Source: Acetobacteraceae bacterium (GTDB lineage Bacteria; Pseudomonadota; Alphaproteobacteria; Acetobacterales; Acetobacteraceae). From it: DNA of 9,716 nucleotides. This document shows, one piece after another, positions 1 through 5,889 of this stretch. The position numbers and the translations under genes were made by a program. Under the pieces are notes generated by a model. It searched no databases, was not told the origin of the DNA, and saw only the letters and a program-made list of their open reading frames with translations. How positions within the stretch are numbered: position 1 is the first letter of the stretch; each line of letters opens with the position of its first letter. Where the stretch lies: positions 1-9,716 of the forward strand of contig JADYYZ010000241.1 in assembly GCA_020853405.1 (NCBI GenBank). The letters run 5' to 3'.

Positions 1-692
1 ATGGTGTGGCAGCGATAGAGCCGGAACGGGTCCTCCAGCGCATCCAGCCGCTCGCCGGTGTGCTCGTCGCGGCTGTCCACGATCCAGCGATAGGCCTGCA
101 GCAGGATCGCAGGCCCAAGATAGCGATCCCCGTTCCACCAGTAGCTCGGGCAGGCGGTCGAGCAGCAGAAGCACAGGATGCATTCCCACAAGCCGTCGAG
201 CTGGGCGCGCTCCTCCTTGCTCTGGCGGCGCTCGGTGTCGGGCGGGGGCGGCGAATCAGCCTTCAGCCAGGGTTGGATCAGCTGCAGCTGCGCGTATGGT
301 TGCGACAGGTCGGGCACCAGGTCCTTCACCACCGGCATGTGCGGCAGCGGGTAGATCTTCACCTCGCCCTTCACCTCCTCGATCGGCTTCAGGCAGGCCA
401 GCGTGTTGGTGCCGTCGATGTTCATCGCGCAGCTGCCGCAGATGCCCTCGCGGCACGAGCGGCGGAAGGTGAGCGTGCTGTCGACCTCGTTCTTGATCTT
501 GATCAGCGCGTCCAGGACCATCGGCCCGCAGGCATCGAGGTCGATCTCGTAGATGTCGGTGCGCGGGTTCCTGTCGTCGTCCGGGCTCCAGCGATAGATC
601 TTGAACTCGCGCACGCGCTTGGCACCGGCGGGTGCCTTGTGCGTCTCGCCGGCGGTGATCTGGGAATTCCTGGGCAGCGTGAAGTTGGCCAT
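1..692 (-). CDS. sdhB: Succinate dehydrogenase iron-sulfur subunit SdhB (3' end cut by window edge)
   Basis: This is the iron-sulfur subunit of complex II, which passes electrons from the SdhA flavin to ubiquinone at the SdhC/SdhD membrane anchor. The start is ATG at 692-690, 21 nt after the sdhA stop, with only a weak upstream purine stretch, so translation may depend on coupling. 230 residues are visible. The plant-type [2Fe-2S] ligands are C80, C85 and C88 (in CREGICGSC) and C100. The C-terminal ferredoxin-like domain begins with ECILCFCCSTACP: C171, C174 and C177 fit the [4Fe-4S] cluster, and C181 and C228 (RCHT) fit the [3Fe-4S] cluster. The reading frame runs off position 1 just after RCHT, where E. 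coli SdhB continues for about 30 residues with the last cluster ligands. The truncation is therefore a window artefact, not gene decay. The subunit is expected on the cytoplasmic face of the inner membrane. Confidence 0.97.
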   Translation of the reverse strand, partial: MANFTLPRNSQITAGETHKAPAGAKRVREFKIYRWSPDDDRNPRTDIYEIDLDACGPMVLDALIKIKNEVDSTLTFRRSCREGICGSCAMNIDGTNTLACLKPIEEVKGEVKIYPLPHMPVVKDLVPDLSQPYAQLQLIQPWLKADSPPPPDTERRQSKEERAQLDGLWECILCFCCSTACPSYWWNGDRYLGPAILLQAYRWIVDSRDEHTGERLDALEDPFRLYRCHT

Positions 693-713
693 GTCGTTCG
701 GTCTCGTCGCCTG

Positions 714-2525
714 TCAGTAGACGCGCGGCTTGGGCGGGAAACTCTGCACCTCGTTGGTGAGCGTGGTCAGCGTCACCGGCCGGTAATCCAGCCGCACCGC
801 GCCCTTGTCATCGCACCAGGCCAGCGAGTGCTTCATCCAGTTGACGTCGTCGCGGTCCGGATGGTCCTCATGCGCGTGCGCGCCGCGGCTTTCGTGGCGC
901 GCCTCGGCACCGACGATGGTGGTCATCGCGTTGCCCATCAGGTTGGAAAGCTCGATCGCTTCCATCAGGTCGGAATTCCAGATCAGGCTGCGATCGCTGA
1001 CCGCGATGTCGGAAAGCCCGCTCCAGGTCTCGTGCATCCTGGCCACGCCATCCTTCAGGCTTTCGGCGGTGCGGAACACCGCGGCGTGCGCCTGCATGTT
1101 GCGCTGCATGGAAAGCCGGAGCTCGGCCACCCGCGTGCCGCCCTTGGCGTGGCGGGTGGAATCCAGGCGGTCGAGCCCCTGCTCGCCCGCGCCTGCCGGC
1201 AGCGGCGCCTGGCCCGCGCCGGGCGTCAGGATCTCGGCGCAGCGATGCGCGGCGGCGCGGCCGAACACCACGAGATCGAGCAGGCTGTTGGTGCCGAGCC
1301 GGTTCGCGCCGTGCACCGAGACGCACGCCGCCTCGCCCACCGCCATCAGGCCAGGCACGACGCGGTCGCCGTCGGGGCCGTGCGTGATCACCTCGGTGCG
1401 GTGGTTGGTCGGCACGCCGCCCATGTTGTAGTGCACGGTCGGCAGCACCGGGATCGGGGCCTTGGTCACATCGACGCCGGCGAAGATTTTCGCCGTCTCG
1501 GAGATGCCGGGCAGCCGTTCGTGCAGGATGTTGCCGCCGAGATGCTCGAGATGCAGCAGGATGTGATCGCCGTGCTGGCCGCAGCCGCGACCTTCGCGGA
1601 TCTCCATGCTCATGGCGCGGCTGACCACGTCGCGGCTGGCCAGGTCCTTGGCCGATGGTGCGTAGCGCTCCATGAAGCGCTCGCCATTGGAGTTGGTGAG
1701 GTAGCCGCCCTCGCCGCGCGCGCCCTCGGTGATCAGGCAGCCGGCGGAATAGATGCCGGTCGGGTGGAACTGCACGAACTCCATGTCCTGGCAGGGCAGG
1801 CCCGCGCGCAGCACCATCGCGCTGCCATCGCCGGTGCAGGTGTGGGCCGAGGTGCAGGAGAAATAGGCGCGGCCATAGCCGCCCGTCGCCAGCACCACCA
1901 TCTGGGCACGGAAGCGGTGGATCGAGCCGTCCTCCAGGCACCAGGCCATCACGCCCCGGCAGGCGCCGTGCTCGTCCATGATCAGGTCGAGCGCGAAATA
2001 CTCGACGAAGAACTCGACCTCGTGCTTCAGCGACTGCTGGTAGAGCGTGTGCAGGATGGCATGGCCGGTGCGGTCGGCCGCGGCACAGGCCCGCATCGCC
2101 GGCGCGCCGCGGCCGAAATCCTTGATGTGTCCGCCGAACGGGCGCTGATAGATGCGGCCATCCTCGGTGCGGCTGAACGGCACGCCGTAATGTTCGAGCT
2201 CGATCACCGCGGGCACCGCCTCGCGGCACATGTATTCGATCGCGTCCTGGTCGCCGAGCCAGTCCGACCCCTTGACGGTGTCGTACATGTGCCAGCGCCA
2301 GTCGTCCTCGCCCATGTTGCCCAGGGCCGCGCTGATGCCGCCCTGCGCGGCGACGGTGTGGCTGCGGGTGGGAAACACCTTGGTCACGCACGCGGTCTTC
2401 AGCCCGGCAGCACCGAGGCCAAGGCAGGCGCGCAGGCCCGCGCCGCCAGCGCCGACCACCACCACGTCATAGGTGTGGTCGATGATGCGATAGGCCCCGC
2501 GCGAGGGCGTGTTGATGGCATTCAT
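714..2525 (-). CDS. sdhA: Succinate dehydrogenase flavoprotein subunit SdhA
   Basis: This is the catalytic subunit of complex II, oxidising succinate to fumarate with covalently bound FAD. It has 603 residues, the usual family length (about 590-610). The dinucleotide-binding fold begins VVVVGAGGAGLRA at residues 21-33. The FAD-attachment histidine is H56 in RSHTVAAQGG. By alignment to E. coli SdhA the substrate residues are present: H254 (HPTG), T266/E267 (TEGARGEGG), R298 (ASRDVVSR), H365 (VHYNMGG) and R409 (HGANRLG). The C terminus ends in the typical PPKPRVY. The ATG at 2525-2523 has a GGAG Shine-Dalgarno (2536-2539) 10 nt upstream. It lies 80 bp after sdhD, and that spacer holds a perfect inverted repeat. 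sdhB follows after 21 bp. No missing residue or frameshift is seen. Confidence 0.98.
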   Translation of the reverse strand: MNAINTPSRGAYRIIDHTYDVVVVGAGGAGLRACLGLGAAGLKTACVTKVFPTRSHTVAAQGGISAALGNMGEDDWRWHMYDTVKGSDWLGDQDAIEYMCREAVPAVIELEHYGVPFSRTEDGRIYQRPFGGHIKDFGRGAPAMRACAAADRTGHAILHTLYQQSLKHEVEFFVEYFALDLIMDEHGACRGVMAWCLEDGSIHRFRAQMVVLATGGYGRAYFSCTSAHTCTGDGSAMVLRAGLPCQDMEFVQFHPTGIYSAGCLITEGARGEGGYLTNSNGERFMERYAPSAKDLASRDVVSRAMSMEIREGRGCGQHGDHILLHLEHLGGNILHERLPGISETAKIFAGVDVTKAPIPVLPTVHYNMGGVPTNHRTEVITHGPDGDRVVPGLMAVGEAACVSVHGANRLGTNSLLDLVVFGRAAAHRCAEILTPGAGQAPLPAGAGEQGLDRLDSTRHAKGGTRVAELRLSMQRNMQAHAAVFRTAESLKDGVARMHETWSGLSDIAVSDRSLIWNSDLMEAIELSNLMGNAMTTIVGAEARHESRGAHAHEDHPDRDDVNWMKHSLAWCDDKGAVRLDYRPVTLTTLTNEVQSFPPKPRVY

Positions 2526-2555
2526 CGGCGACCCGCTCCGTCAGCCGGCTCCGTC

Positions 2556-2606
2556 GGTCGCCGGCGTGTCATTTTCCTTGCGCCCCGCGCCTTCGCGCCG
2601 GCGACC
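2556..2606 (-). promoter_or_regulatory. Intercistronic inverted repeat between sdhD and sdhA
   Basis: A perfect 11 bp inverted repeat has arms at 2556-2566 (ggtcgccggcg) and 2596-2606 (cgccggcgacc), separated by 29 nt. In the sdhCDAB mRNA the hairpin begins within the sdhD stop codon and ends about 30 nt before the sdhA start, leaving the sdhA Shine-Dalgarno free. There is no U-tract after it. An mRNA stabiliser, a processing site or a partial attenuator between the membrane-anchor and catalytic cistrons is more likely than a full terminator. The repeat is directly visible; the role is inferred. Confidence 0.5.
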
Positions 2607-3004
2607 TAAAGCGCGATCCTGAGGATCGAGAGGCATCCGGCAACGCCCAGCAGGACGCAGGCGAATTTCTGTGCGATCTGGGCAGCAAGCTTCGCCTCCT
2701 CGTGATGGACGTAGTCCTCGATCACGACCTGCAGGCCAAGGCTCAGGTGATGGAAGGTGGCAGCGACCAGCAGCAGCAGCAGCACGCTTGCCAGCGGCGA
2801 GGCGATCCAGGCCCGCACTTCGGCCTGGCTCGCGCCCAGCATGCCGACGATCGAAACCACGAACCACAGCGTCAGCGGCAGCAGCGCCACCGCGGTCAGC
2901 CGCTGCGCGACCCAATGCGCCACGCCCGCGTGCGCGGAGCCGAGGCCGCGCACCCGGCCAAGCGCGCTTCGCAGGGTCTCCTGTCGGCGTGCCGCGTCGG
3001 CCAT
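2606..3004 (-). CDS. sdhD: Succinate dehydrogenase membrane anchor subunit SdhD
   Basis: This is the second membrane anchor of complex II and shares heme b and the quinone site with SdhC. It has 132 residues and three predicted membrane segments (about 34-56, 69-92 and 106-130), the normal architecture. The diagnostic stretch is HHLSLGLQVVIEDYVH. H86 lies 11 residues before D97, matching the spacing of heme ligand H71 and quinone-site residues D82/Y83 in E. coli SdhD, so D97/Y98 are the likely quinone residues. The ATG at 3004-3002 is preceded by a strong purine-rich site (GAGGAAGGG, complement of 3011-3019). The gene follows sdhC after a 73 bp repeat-rich spacer and precedes sdhA. SdhD sequences diverge widely; operon position and the HxxxGxxxxxxDY pattern make the call firm. 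Confidence 0.93.
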   Translation of the reverse strand: MADAARRQETLRSALGRVRGLGSAHAGVAHWVAQRLTAVALLPLTLWFVVSIVGMLGASQAEVRAWIASPLASVLLLLLVAATFHHLSLGLQVVIEDYVHHEEAKLAAQIAQKFACVLLGVAGCLSILRIAL

Positions 3005-3019
3005 CAGCTGCCCTTCCTC

Positions 3020-3084
3020 GCCCGTTCCGTCCTTGCCCGTTCCGCCGTCACGCCGAAGACCGTCACGCCGAAGCCCTTCACGCC
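3020..3084. repeat. 15 bp-period tandem repeats in the sdhC-sdhD spacer
   Basis: Nearly the whole 73 bp spacer is two imperfect 15 bp-period arrays. gcccgttccg occurs at 3020-3029 and 3035-3044. ccgtcacgccgaag occurs at 3045-3058 and 3060-3073, with a degenerate third copy (ccttcacgcc, 3075-3084) that overlaps the sdhC stop. Read on the mRNA strand, the second array repeats GGCGTGA three times, giving in-frame stop codons after sdhC. The first array duplicates an AGGA-containing segment, so sdhD has its own Shine-Dalgarno plus a similar purine block 15 nt further upstream. Local duplication is the likely origin. Confidence 0.6.
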
Positions 3085-3503
3085 AGGATCGCGGCCAGCA
3101 CGACCAGCACGGTCAGCACCGCCGCCGCCGCCAGCGCGATCATGCCGGATTCGTTCACCTGCCTGATCGAGAAGCCGCGGCAGGTATCCCACCACAGGTG
3201 CCGGATGCCGTTGCAGAAGTGAAAGGCAAGCGCTGCCGTCCAGCCGAGCAGCAGCAGCACGCCAAGCCAGCTGCCGAGGAACCATTGCACGCGCGCGAAC
3301 AGTTCCGCGCTGCCGGCGGCGGCGACCAGCCAGCACGCCAGCACCAGCGCGCCAAGCCCCAGCCCGACACCGGTGATGCGGTGCATGATCGACATCACCG
3401 TGGTGATCTGCGGGCGATAGACCTGGAGATGCGGTGACAGCGGCCGCGCCATCGGCTTGCCGTCGCTGGTCGTGCCCACCATCAGGGCGTCGCGCGAATC
3501 CAT
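3078..3503 (-). CDS. sdhC: Succinate dehydrogenase cytochrome b556 subunit SdhC
   Basis: This is the first membrane anchor of complex II. It has 141 residues and three hydrophobic segments (about 37-63, 78-99 and 120-141). The SdhC signature RPLSPHLQVYRPQITT lies at residues 20-35. S38 and R42 (SIMHR) match quinone-site S27/R31 of E. coli SdhC. The second signature HFCNGIRHLWWD (95-106) carries H95, equivalent to heme b ligand H84, and H102. The ATG at 3503-3501 is chosen over internal M8 and M18 because GAGG (complement of 3512-3515) lies 8 nt upstream. It is the first gene of sdhCDAB, behind a predicted promoter and a tandem-repeat leader, and is divergent from pdxY. Confidence 0.95.
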   Translation of the reverse strand: MDSRDALMVGTTSDGKPMARPLSPHLQVYRPQITTVMSIMHRITGVGLGLGALVLACWLVAAAGSAELFARVQWFLGSWLGVLLLLGWTAALAFHFCNGIRHLWWDTCRGFSIRQVNESGMIALAAAAVLTVLVVLAAILA

Positions 3504-3524
3504 CGGGTCGTCCTCGCCGCCAAT

Positions 3525-3556
3525 GCGCCAGTGCGCCAGTGCGCCAGTGCGCCAGT
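3525..3556. repeat. Perfect 4 x 8 bp tandem repeat (gcgccagt) in the predicted sdhC leader
   Basis: Four exact, uninterrupted copies of gcgccagt occupy 3525-3532, 3533-3540, 3541-3548 and 3549-3556, followed by a half copy (gcgc). The array lies between the predicted sdhC transcription start (about 3558) and the sdhC Shine-Dalgarno, so it would be transcribed as ACTGGCGC units in the 5' leader. Perfect short tandem arrays are prone to slipped-strand changes in copy number. As the array is outside coding sequence, such change would alter leader length or structure rather than reading frame. Confidence 0.9.
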
Positions 3557-3564
3557 GCGCAACT

Positions 3565-3594
3565 GTTCTACCGCCCGGCGGCGAGGCCGGTCAA
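3565..3594 (-). promoter_or_regulatory. Putative sigma-70-like promoter for sdhCDAB
   Basis: On the minus strand TTGACC (complement of 3589-3594) and TAGAAC (complement of 3565-3570) are separated by 18 bp. The match to TTGACA is 5 of 6 and to TATAAT is 4 of 6. In sequence this GC-rich such a pair at the right place is notable. It predicts a start near 3558 and a leader of about 55 nt before the sdhC ATG. No operator for a known regulator was recognised nearby. Confidence 0.55.
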
Positions 3595-3627
3595 CGCAGG
3601 TGCAGCACAGGCTGACCCGCCCGGCGT

Positions 3628-3639
3628 GCCCCGCGGGGC
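3628..3639. other. 12 bp perfect GC palindrome in the sdhC/pdxY divergent region
   Basis: gccccgcggggc is a perfect 12 bp palindrome roughly midway between the divergent sdhC and pdxY starts, upstream of the predicted sdhC -35 box. It could be an operator half-site pair or a chance palindrome in GC-rich DNA. The rest of 3595-3745 has no convincing plus-strand promoter for pdxY. Confidence 0.25.
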
Positions 3640-3745
3640 GCGTGCGGCACCGGCATCGAGGCGCGTGGTTGCGATCGGAGGCTGGTTGCGCGCACGATCG
3701 CGCGACCCGGCCGACCCCCCGGCCGACGCGCAGGCGAGGCGCAGC

Positions 3746-4600
3746 ATGAACGTGCTCACCATCCAGCCCTGGGTCGCCCAGGGCCACGTCGAGACCGGTG
3801 CGACCATCGCCTGCCTCACTGCCCTCGGGCACGAGGTGTGGGCCGTGCCGACCGGGGTGTTCTCCAACACCGAGGGGCTGGGCGGCGCCACCGGCCGCAC
3901 GCTGCCTGCCGACCTGGTGGGCGAGCTGCTGGCGGGTATCGCGGCACGTGCGAAGCTCGCCGATTGCGCCGCGGTGCTGTCGGGCAATCTCGGCGCCGCC
4001 GAGACCGGTGCCGTGGTGCTGGACGCAGTCGAGCGGGTGAAGACCGCGAACCCGCGCGCGCTTTATGTCTGCGACCCCGAGATCGGGATCGGCGGGCGCA
4101 TCTATGTGCAGCCGGGCATTCCGGAATTCCTGCGTGATCGCGCGCTGGGCAGAGCCGACATCCTGGCGCCGAATGCGTTCGAACTGTCGGTGCTGTCCGG
4201 TGCCTCGCCCGGCAGCCTGTCCGACGCCGCCGCAGCCTGTGCGGAGCTCCGCGCGAAGCTGCGCCCGGGCGGCCCGCGCATGGTGCTGGTGGGCGGGCTC
4301 GACCTGCCGTTCCTGCCGCAGCAGACGGCGACCCTGCTTGCGCACGAGAAGGGCGCGGCCGCGGTCGCAACCCCGCGTGCCGTCGCCCCGCCCGGCACCG
4401 GCGATGCGCTGGTGGCGCTGTTCCTTGCGCGAATGCTGGAGGGCAAGGAGCCCGAGGCGGCTCTCTCGTACGCGACCAGTGTCGTCCACGCGCTGGCCGA
4501 CCAGGCAGAGAAAGAGCGGCTGCCCGACCTGCCGCTGATTGCCGCGCGCGCGCTGCTGCTGGAGCCGCCGATGCTGTGGCCGGCCGAACCCGTGGCATGA
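3746..4600 (+). CDS. pdxY: Pyridoxal kinase, PdxY-like (ribokinase superfamily)
   Basis: This kinase phosphorylates pyridoxal (and related B6 vitamers) with ATP to give PLP, a cytoplasmic salvage route. The protein has 284 residues, matching PdxY/PdxK (about 280-290). Family features seen are an N-terminal strand with H14 in QGHVETGAT, GVFSNTEGLGGATGR (37-51) corresponding to the PdxY VQFSN region, LSGNLG (78-83), ANPRALYVCDPEIG (101-114) corresponding to the CDPVMG segment, ILAPNAFELSVLSG (139-152), and the anion-hole/catalytic motif PPGTGD with catalytic base D220. The frame is open further upstream, but ATG 3746 is chosen because GAGG (3736-3739) lies 6 nt before it and homology begins there. 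It is divergent from sdhC, and its stop overlaps the next gene's ATG. Activity on other ribokinase-family substrates is possible but less likely. Confidence 0.88.
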   Translation: MNVLTIQPWVAQGHVETGATIACLTALGHEVWAVPTGVFSNTEGLGGATGRTLPADLVGELLAGIAARAKLADCAAVLSGNLGAAETGAVVLDAVERVKTANPRALYVCDPEIGIGGRIYVQPGIPEFLRDRALGRADILAPNAFELSVLSGASPGSLSDAAAACAELRAKLRPGGPRMVLVGGLDLPFLPQQTATLLAHEKGAAAVATPRAVAPPGTGDALVALFLARMLEGKEPEAALSYATSVVHALADQAEKERLPDLPLIAARALLLEPPMLWPAEPVA

Positions 4601-4833
4601 GCGGCGGCCCGGCCGGCCTCTCGCTGGAGCAGCAGGCCGATGCCATCCTGGCGCGAAGCCGGGGTGTCGCCGGCACCGACGCGATCGAGGCGATGCGGGC
4701 AGCGATCGCTGCCTGGCTTGCCGCACGCCCGGCGCGCGCGCCCGCGACCGACATCGTGCCGGATGCGCGGCACGCGCGCCGGCTGCTGATGGAGGCGATG
4801 GACCGCGCGTACCGCGACCGCGGCATCGGCTAG
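4597..4833 (+). CDS. Small conserved-looking protein of unknown function, coupled to pdxY
   Basis: A 78-residue reading frame starts at ATG 4597, overlapping the pdxY TGA as ATGA, a hallmark of translational coupling. I do not recognise a family. The sequence is Ala/Arg-rich and appears largely helical (LSLEQQADAILARSRG, then DAIEAMRAAIAAWLA, then ARRLLMEAMDRAYRDRGIG), with no signal peptide, membrane segment or cysteine pair. The three amphipathic stretches could form a small helical bundle. It ends exactly where the downstream hairpin begins. A start at 4576 inside pdxY is possible but less natural. In GC-rich DNA a short frame can be fortuitous; the overlap and the absence of better alternatives favour a real gene. 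Confidence 0.55.
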   Translation: MSGGPAGLSLEQQADAILARSRGVAGTDAIEAMRAAIAAWLAARPARAPATDIVPDARHARRLLMEAMDRAYRDRGIG

Positions 4834-4880
4834 TGCGTGATCGTCGGAGGCGGAATCGCCGGAGACGTGAATCACGCACT
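4832..4880. terminator. Hairpin at end of the pdxY unit (possible intrinsic-like terminator or REP-like element)
   Basis: A perfect 10 bp inverted repeat has arms agtgcgtgat (4832-4841) and atcacgcact (4871-4880). Inside it cgtc (4842-4845) can pair with gacg (4864-4867), and ggcg/cgcc can close a small apical stem. The left arm overlaps the stop codon of the small gene. No T-run follows, so termination here would not be a canonical U-tract type. It could equally protect mRNA ends. Confidence 0.5.
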
Positions 4881-4898
4881 CAAACAATGGCTTGCAGT

Positions 4899-4931
4899 GC
4901 GCGATCGCTTCAATCTGAAGCGATCACGCGC
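4899..4931. terminator. Strong hairpin in the convergent spacer before the XRE regulator gene end
   Basis: gatcgcttca (4903-4912) and tgaagcgatc (4916-4925) form a perfect 10 bp stem with a 3 nt loop. Four further pairs (gcgc 4899-4902 with gcgc 4928-4931) follow after a 2 nt bulge. It lies between two converging genes and could serve both, but no T-tract flanks it on either strand. Its base contains two further copies of the 12-mer found in the preceding hairpin. Confidence 0.5.
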
Positions 4932-4966
4932 CAGCCGCGGCCCCGCACCCGCCGGCGGCGGGCGAT

Positions 4967-5419
4967 TCAGCCCTGCGGTGCGCTCGCCAGCGCCCGCGCC
5001 ATCGCCGACAGCGCCTGGCGGTGCTGGTCGTTCTCGATCAGCGCGAAGTTGCGCGCGAGCTCAAGGCTGAGCCGCTGCTGCGGGTTCATGTCGTGCGCGC
5101 CGCCACCGGCCAGGCCCTCGAAGAACCACGACACCGGCACGCCCATCACCTGCGCGATCTCATAAAGCCGGCCCGCCGAGATGCGGTTCAGGCCGCGCTC
5201 GTACTTGTGCGCCTGCTGATAGGTTACCCCTATCATCTGCGCGAGCTGCTGTTGCGACAGGCCGAGCATCACCCGGCGTTCACGAATGCGTGCGCCGACA
5301 TGGCGATCGGCGGCATTCGCGCGCTGGCCCGGCCGGCCGCGCAGTTCGGGGCGCGCCGATGCGCCGCTGAGGGGAGAGCCGGGAACCGGCGCAAGACGGG
5401 GAGGTGCTATCTCGTTCAT
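4967..5419 (-). CDS. XRE-family transcriptional regulator, PraR/PhrR-like
   Basis: This is a cytoplasmic DNA-binding regulator of 150 residues. A variable Pro/Arg-rich N-terminal tail (1-38) precedes a Cro/C1-type helix-turn-helix at about 40-100: HVGARIRERRVMLGLSQ, then LAQMIGVTYQQAHKYERG (59-76) as the HTH, then NRISAGRLYEIAQVMGVPVSWFFEG. This pattern is characteristic of the alphaproteobacterial family containing rhizobial PraR and PhrR, which in some species act on quorum sensing, attachment or stress genes. The C-terminal segment (110-146) is a predicted helix that may aid dimerisation. The ATG at 5419-5417 has GGGAG (complement of 5429-5433) 9 nt upstream. The gene converges with the pdxY unit and is divergent from htrA. 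Its targets cannot be read from the sequence; the nearby repeat clusters are candidates. Confidence 0.87.
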   Translation of the reverse strand: MNEIAPPRLAPVPGSPLSGASARPELRGRPGQRANAADRHVGARIRERRVMLGLSQQQLAQMIGVTYQQAHKYERGLNRISAGRLYEIAQVMGVPVSWFFEGLAGGGAHDMNPQQRLSLELARNFALIENDQHRQALSAMARALASAPQG

Positions 5420-5889
5420 CGCTTTGTGCTCCCGTGAGGGTGGGGGCCTCTATTCAACAAATGCCTGACTGCGCGTCGGGTTCCCGCAATTGGTGGAGAA
5501 CCGCCTGCACAGACACGCGAGCCGCGCATGGCCAGGCATGGAGACCGCAAGGATGGCGCGACCGGCGTTCGCCACCACGGCAGGGCCAGCCCGCCACCGA
5601 ACATCACGCCGGGGCGCGCGATCGCGATGGATGCACGCCGCTAAGCGGGCGCGGCTGGGGTCAGGCACACCCCATGGATGTATTCTTCCAACGTCCGCGT
5701 GCAATGGTTGTTGTGTGCGATATCAGATCGCGTGATATCAGGTCGCCCCAGATCAGATCGCACCGGCGCCGAAGGCAGCGATGCCAGTTGCGGGGCTGGC
5801 AAAAAATCCGCCGGACTGCCAAGCATCCTCCGGCTTCCGCCTTGCTCGGACCGTCGTCCCTCACCCCCTGTTCCGGACCCGTGCCCATC
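5420..5889. other. 470 bp non-coding region between the regulator and htrA
   Basis: No convincing gene is seen here; the short open frames have no family resemblance or ribosome sites. The stretch holds the regulator's Shine-Dalgarno (5429-5433), an AT-richer tract (5452-5464) that may mark the regulator promoter, a 6 bp stem (tggggt 5656-5661 with acccca 5669-5674), an iteron-like triple repeat (5719-5761), and an A6 tract near 5804. It is less GC-rich around 5675-5760 than its surroundings. Both divergent promoters should lie here. I could not place an htrA promoter confidently: TTGTTG at 5708-5713 is a weak -35 candidate overlapping the repeat. Confidence 0.5.
5719..5761. repeat. Three-copy 15 bp-period iteron-like repeat upstream of htrA
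   Basis: gatatcagatcgc (5719-5731), gatatcaggtcgc (5734-5746) and a related copy ending atcagatcgc (5749-5761) recur at an exact 15 bp period. The second copy begins inside a perfect palindrome tgatatca (5733-5740), and the outer ends form an inverted pair (gtgcgat at 5715-5721, atcgcac at 5757-5763). Spacing and symmetry resemble a multi-site operator. It lies about 130 bp before the htrA start and 300 bp before the regulator start. Confidence 0.65.

Noticed and set aside
1..30. SdhB lacking its last cluster cysteines as a real truncation
   Set aside because: The frame is open at the window edge, directly after the conserved RCHT, so the loss reflects only the cut point.
6..2609. 867-codon open frame on the plus strand opposite sdhB and sdhA
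   Set aside because: It lies antisense to two unmistakable genes with complete catalytic motifs. Long antisense frames are expected in DNA with this GC bias, and its translation shows no recognisable domain.
3525..3560. Could the octamer array be a CRISPR or coding repeat?
   Set aside because: Units are 8 bp with no spacers, and the array is upstream of the sdhC start with no supported frame through it.
3482..4879. 465-codon minus-strand frame opposite pdxY
   Set aside because: Arg/Ala/Gly-rich low-complexity translation, antisense to a recognised kinase; it also runs through the octamer array and the hairpins.
5656..5674. 6 bp stem-loop as a terminator
   Set aside because: No gene ends before it on either strand and no T-tract follows; it is noted only as part of the spacer.
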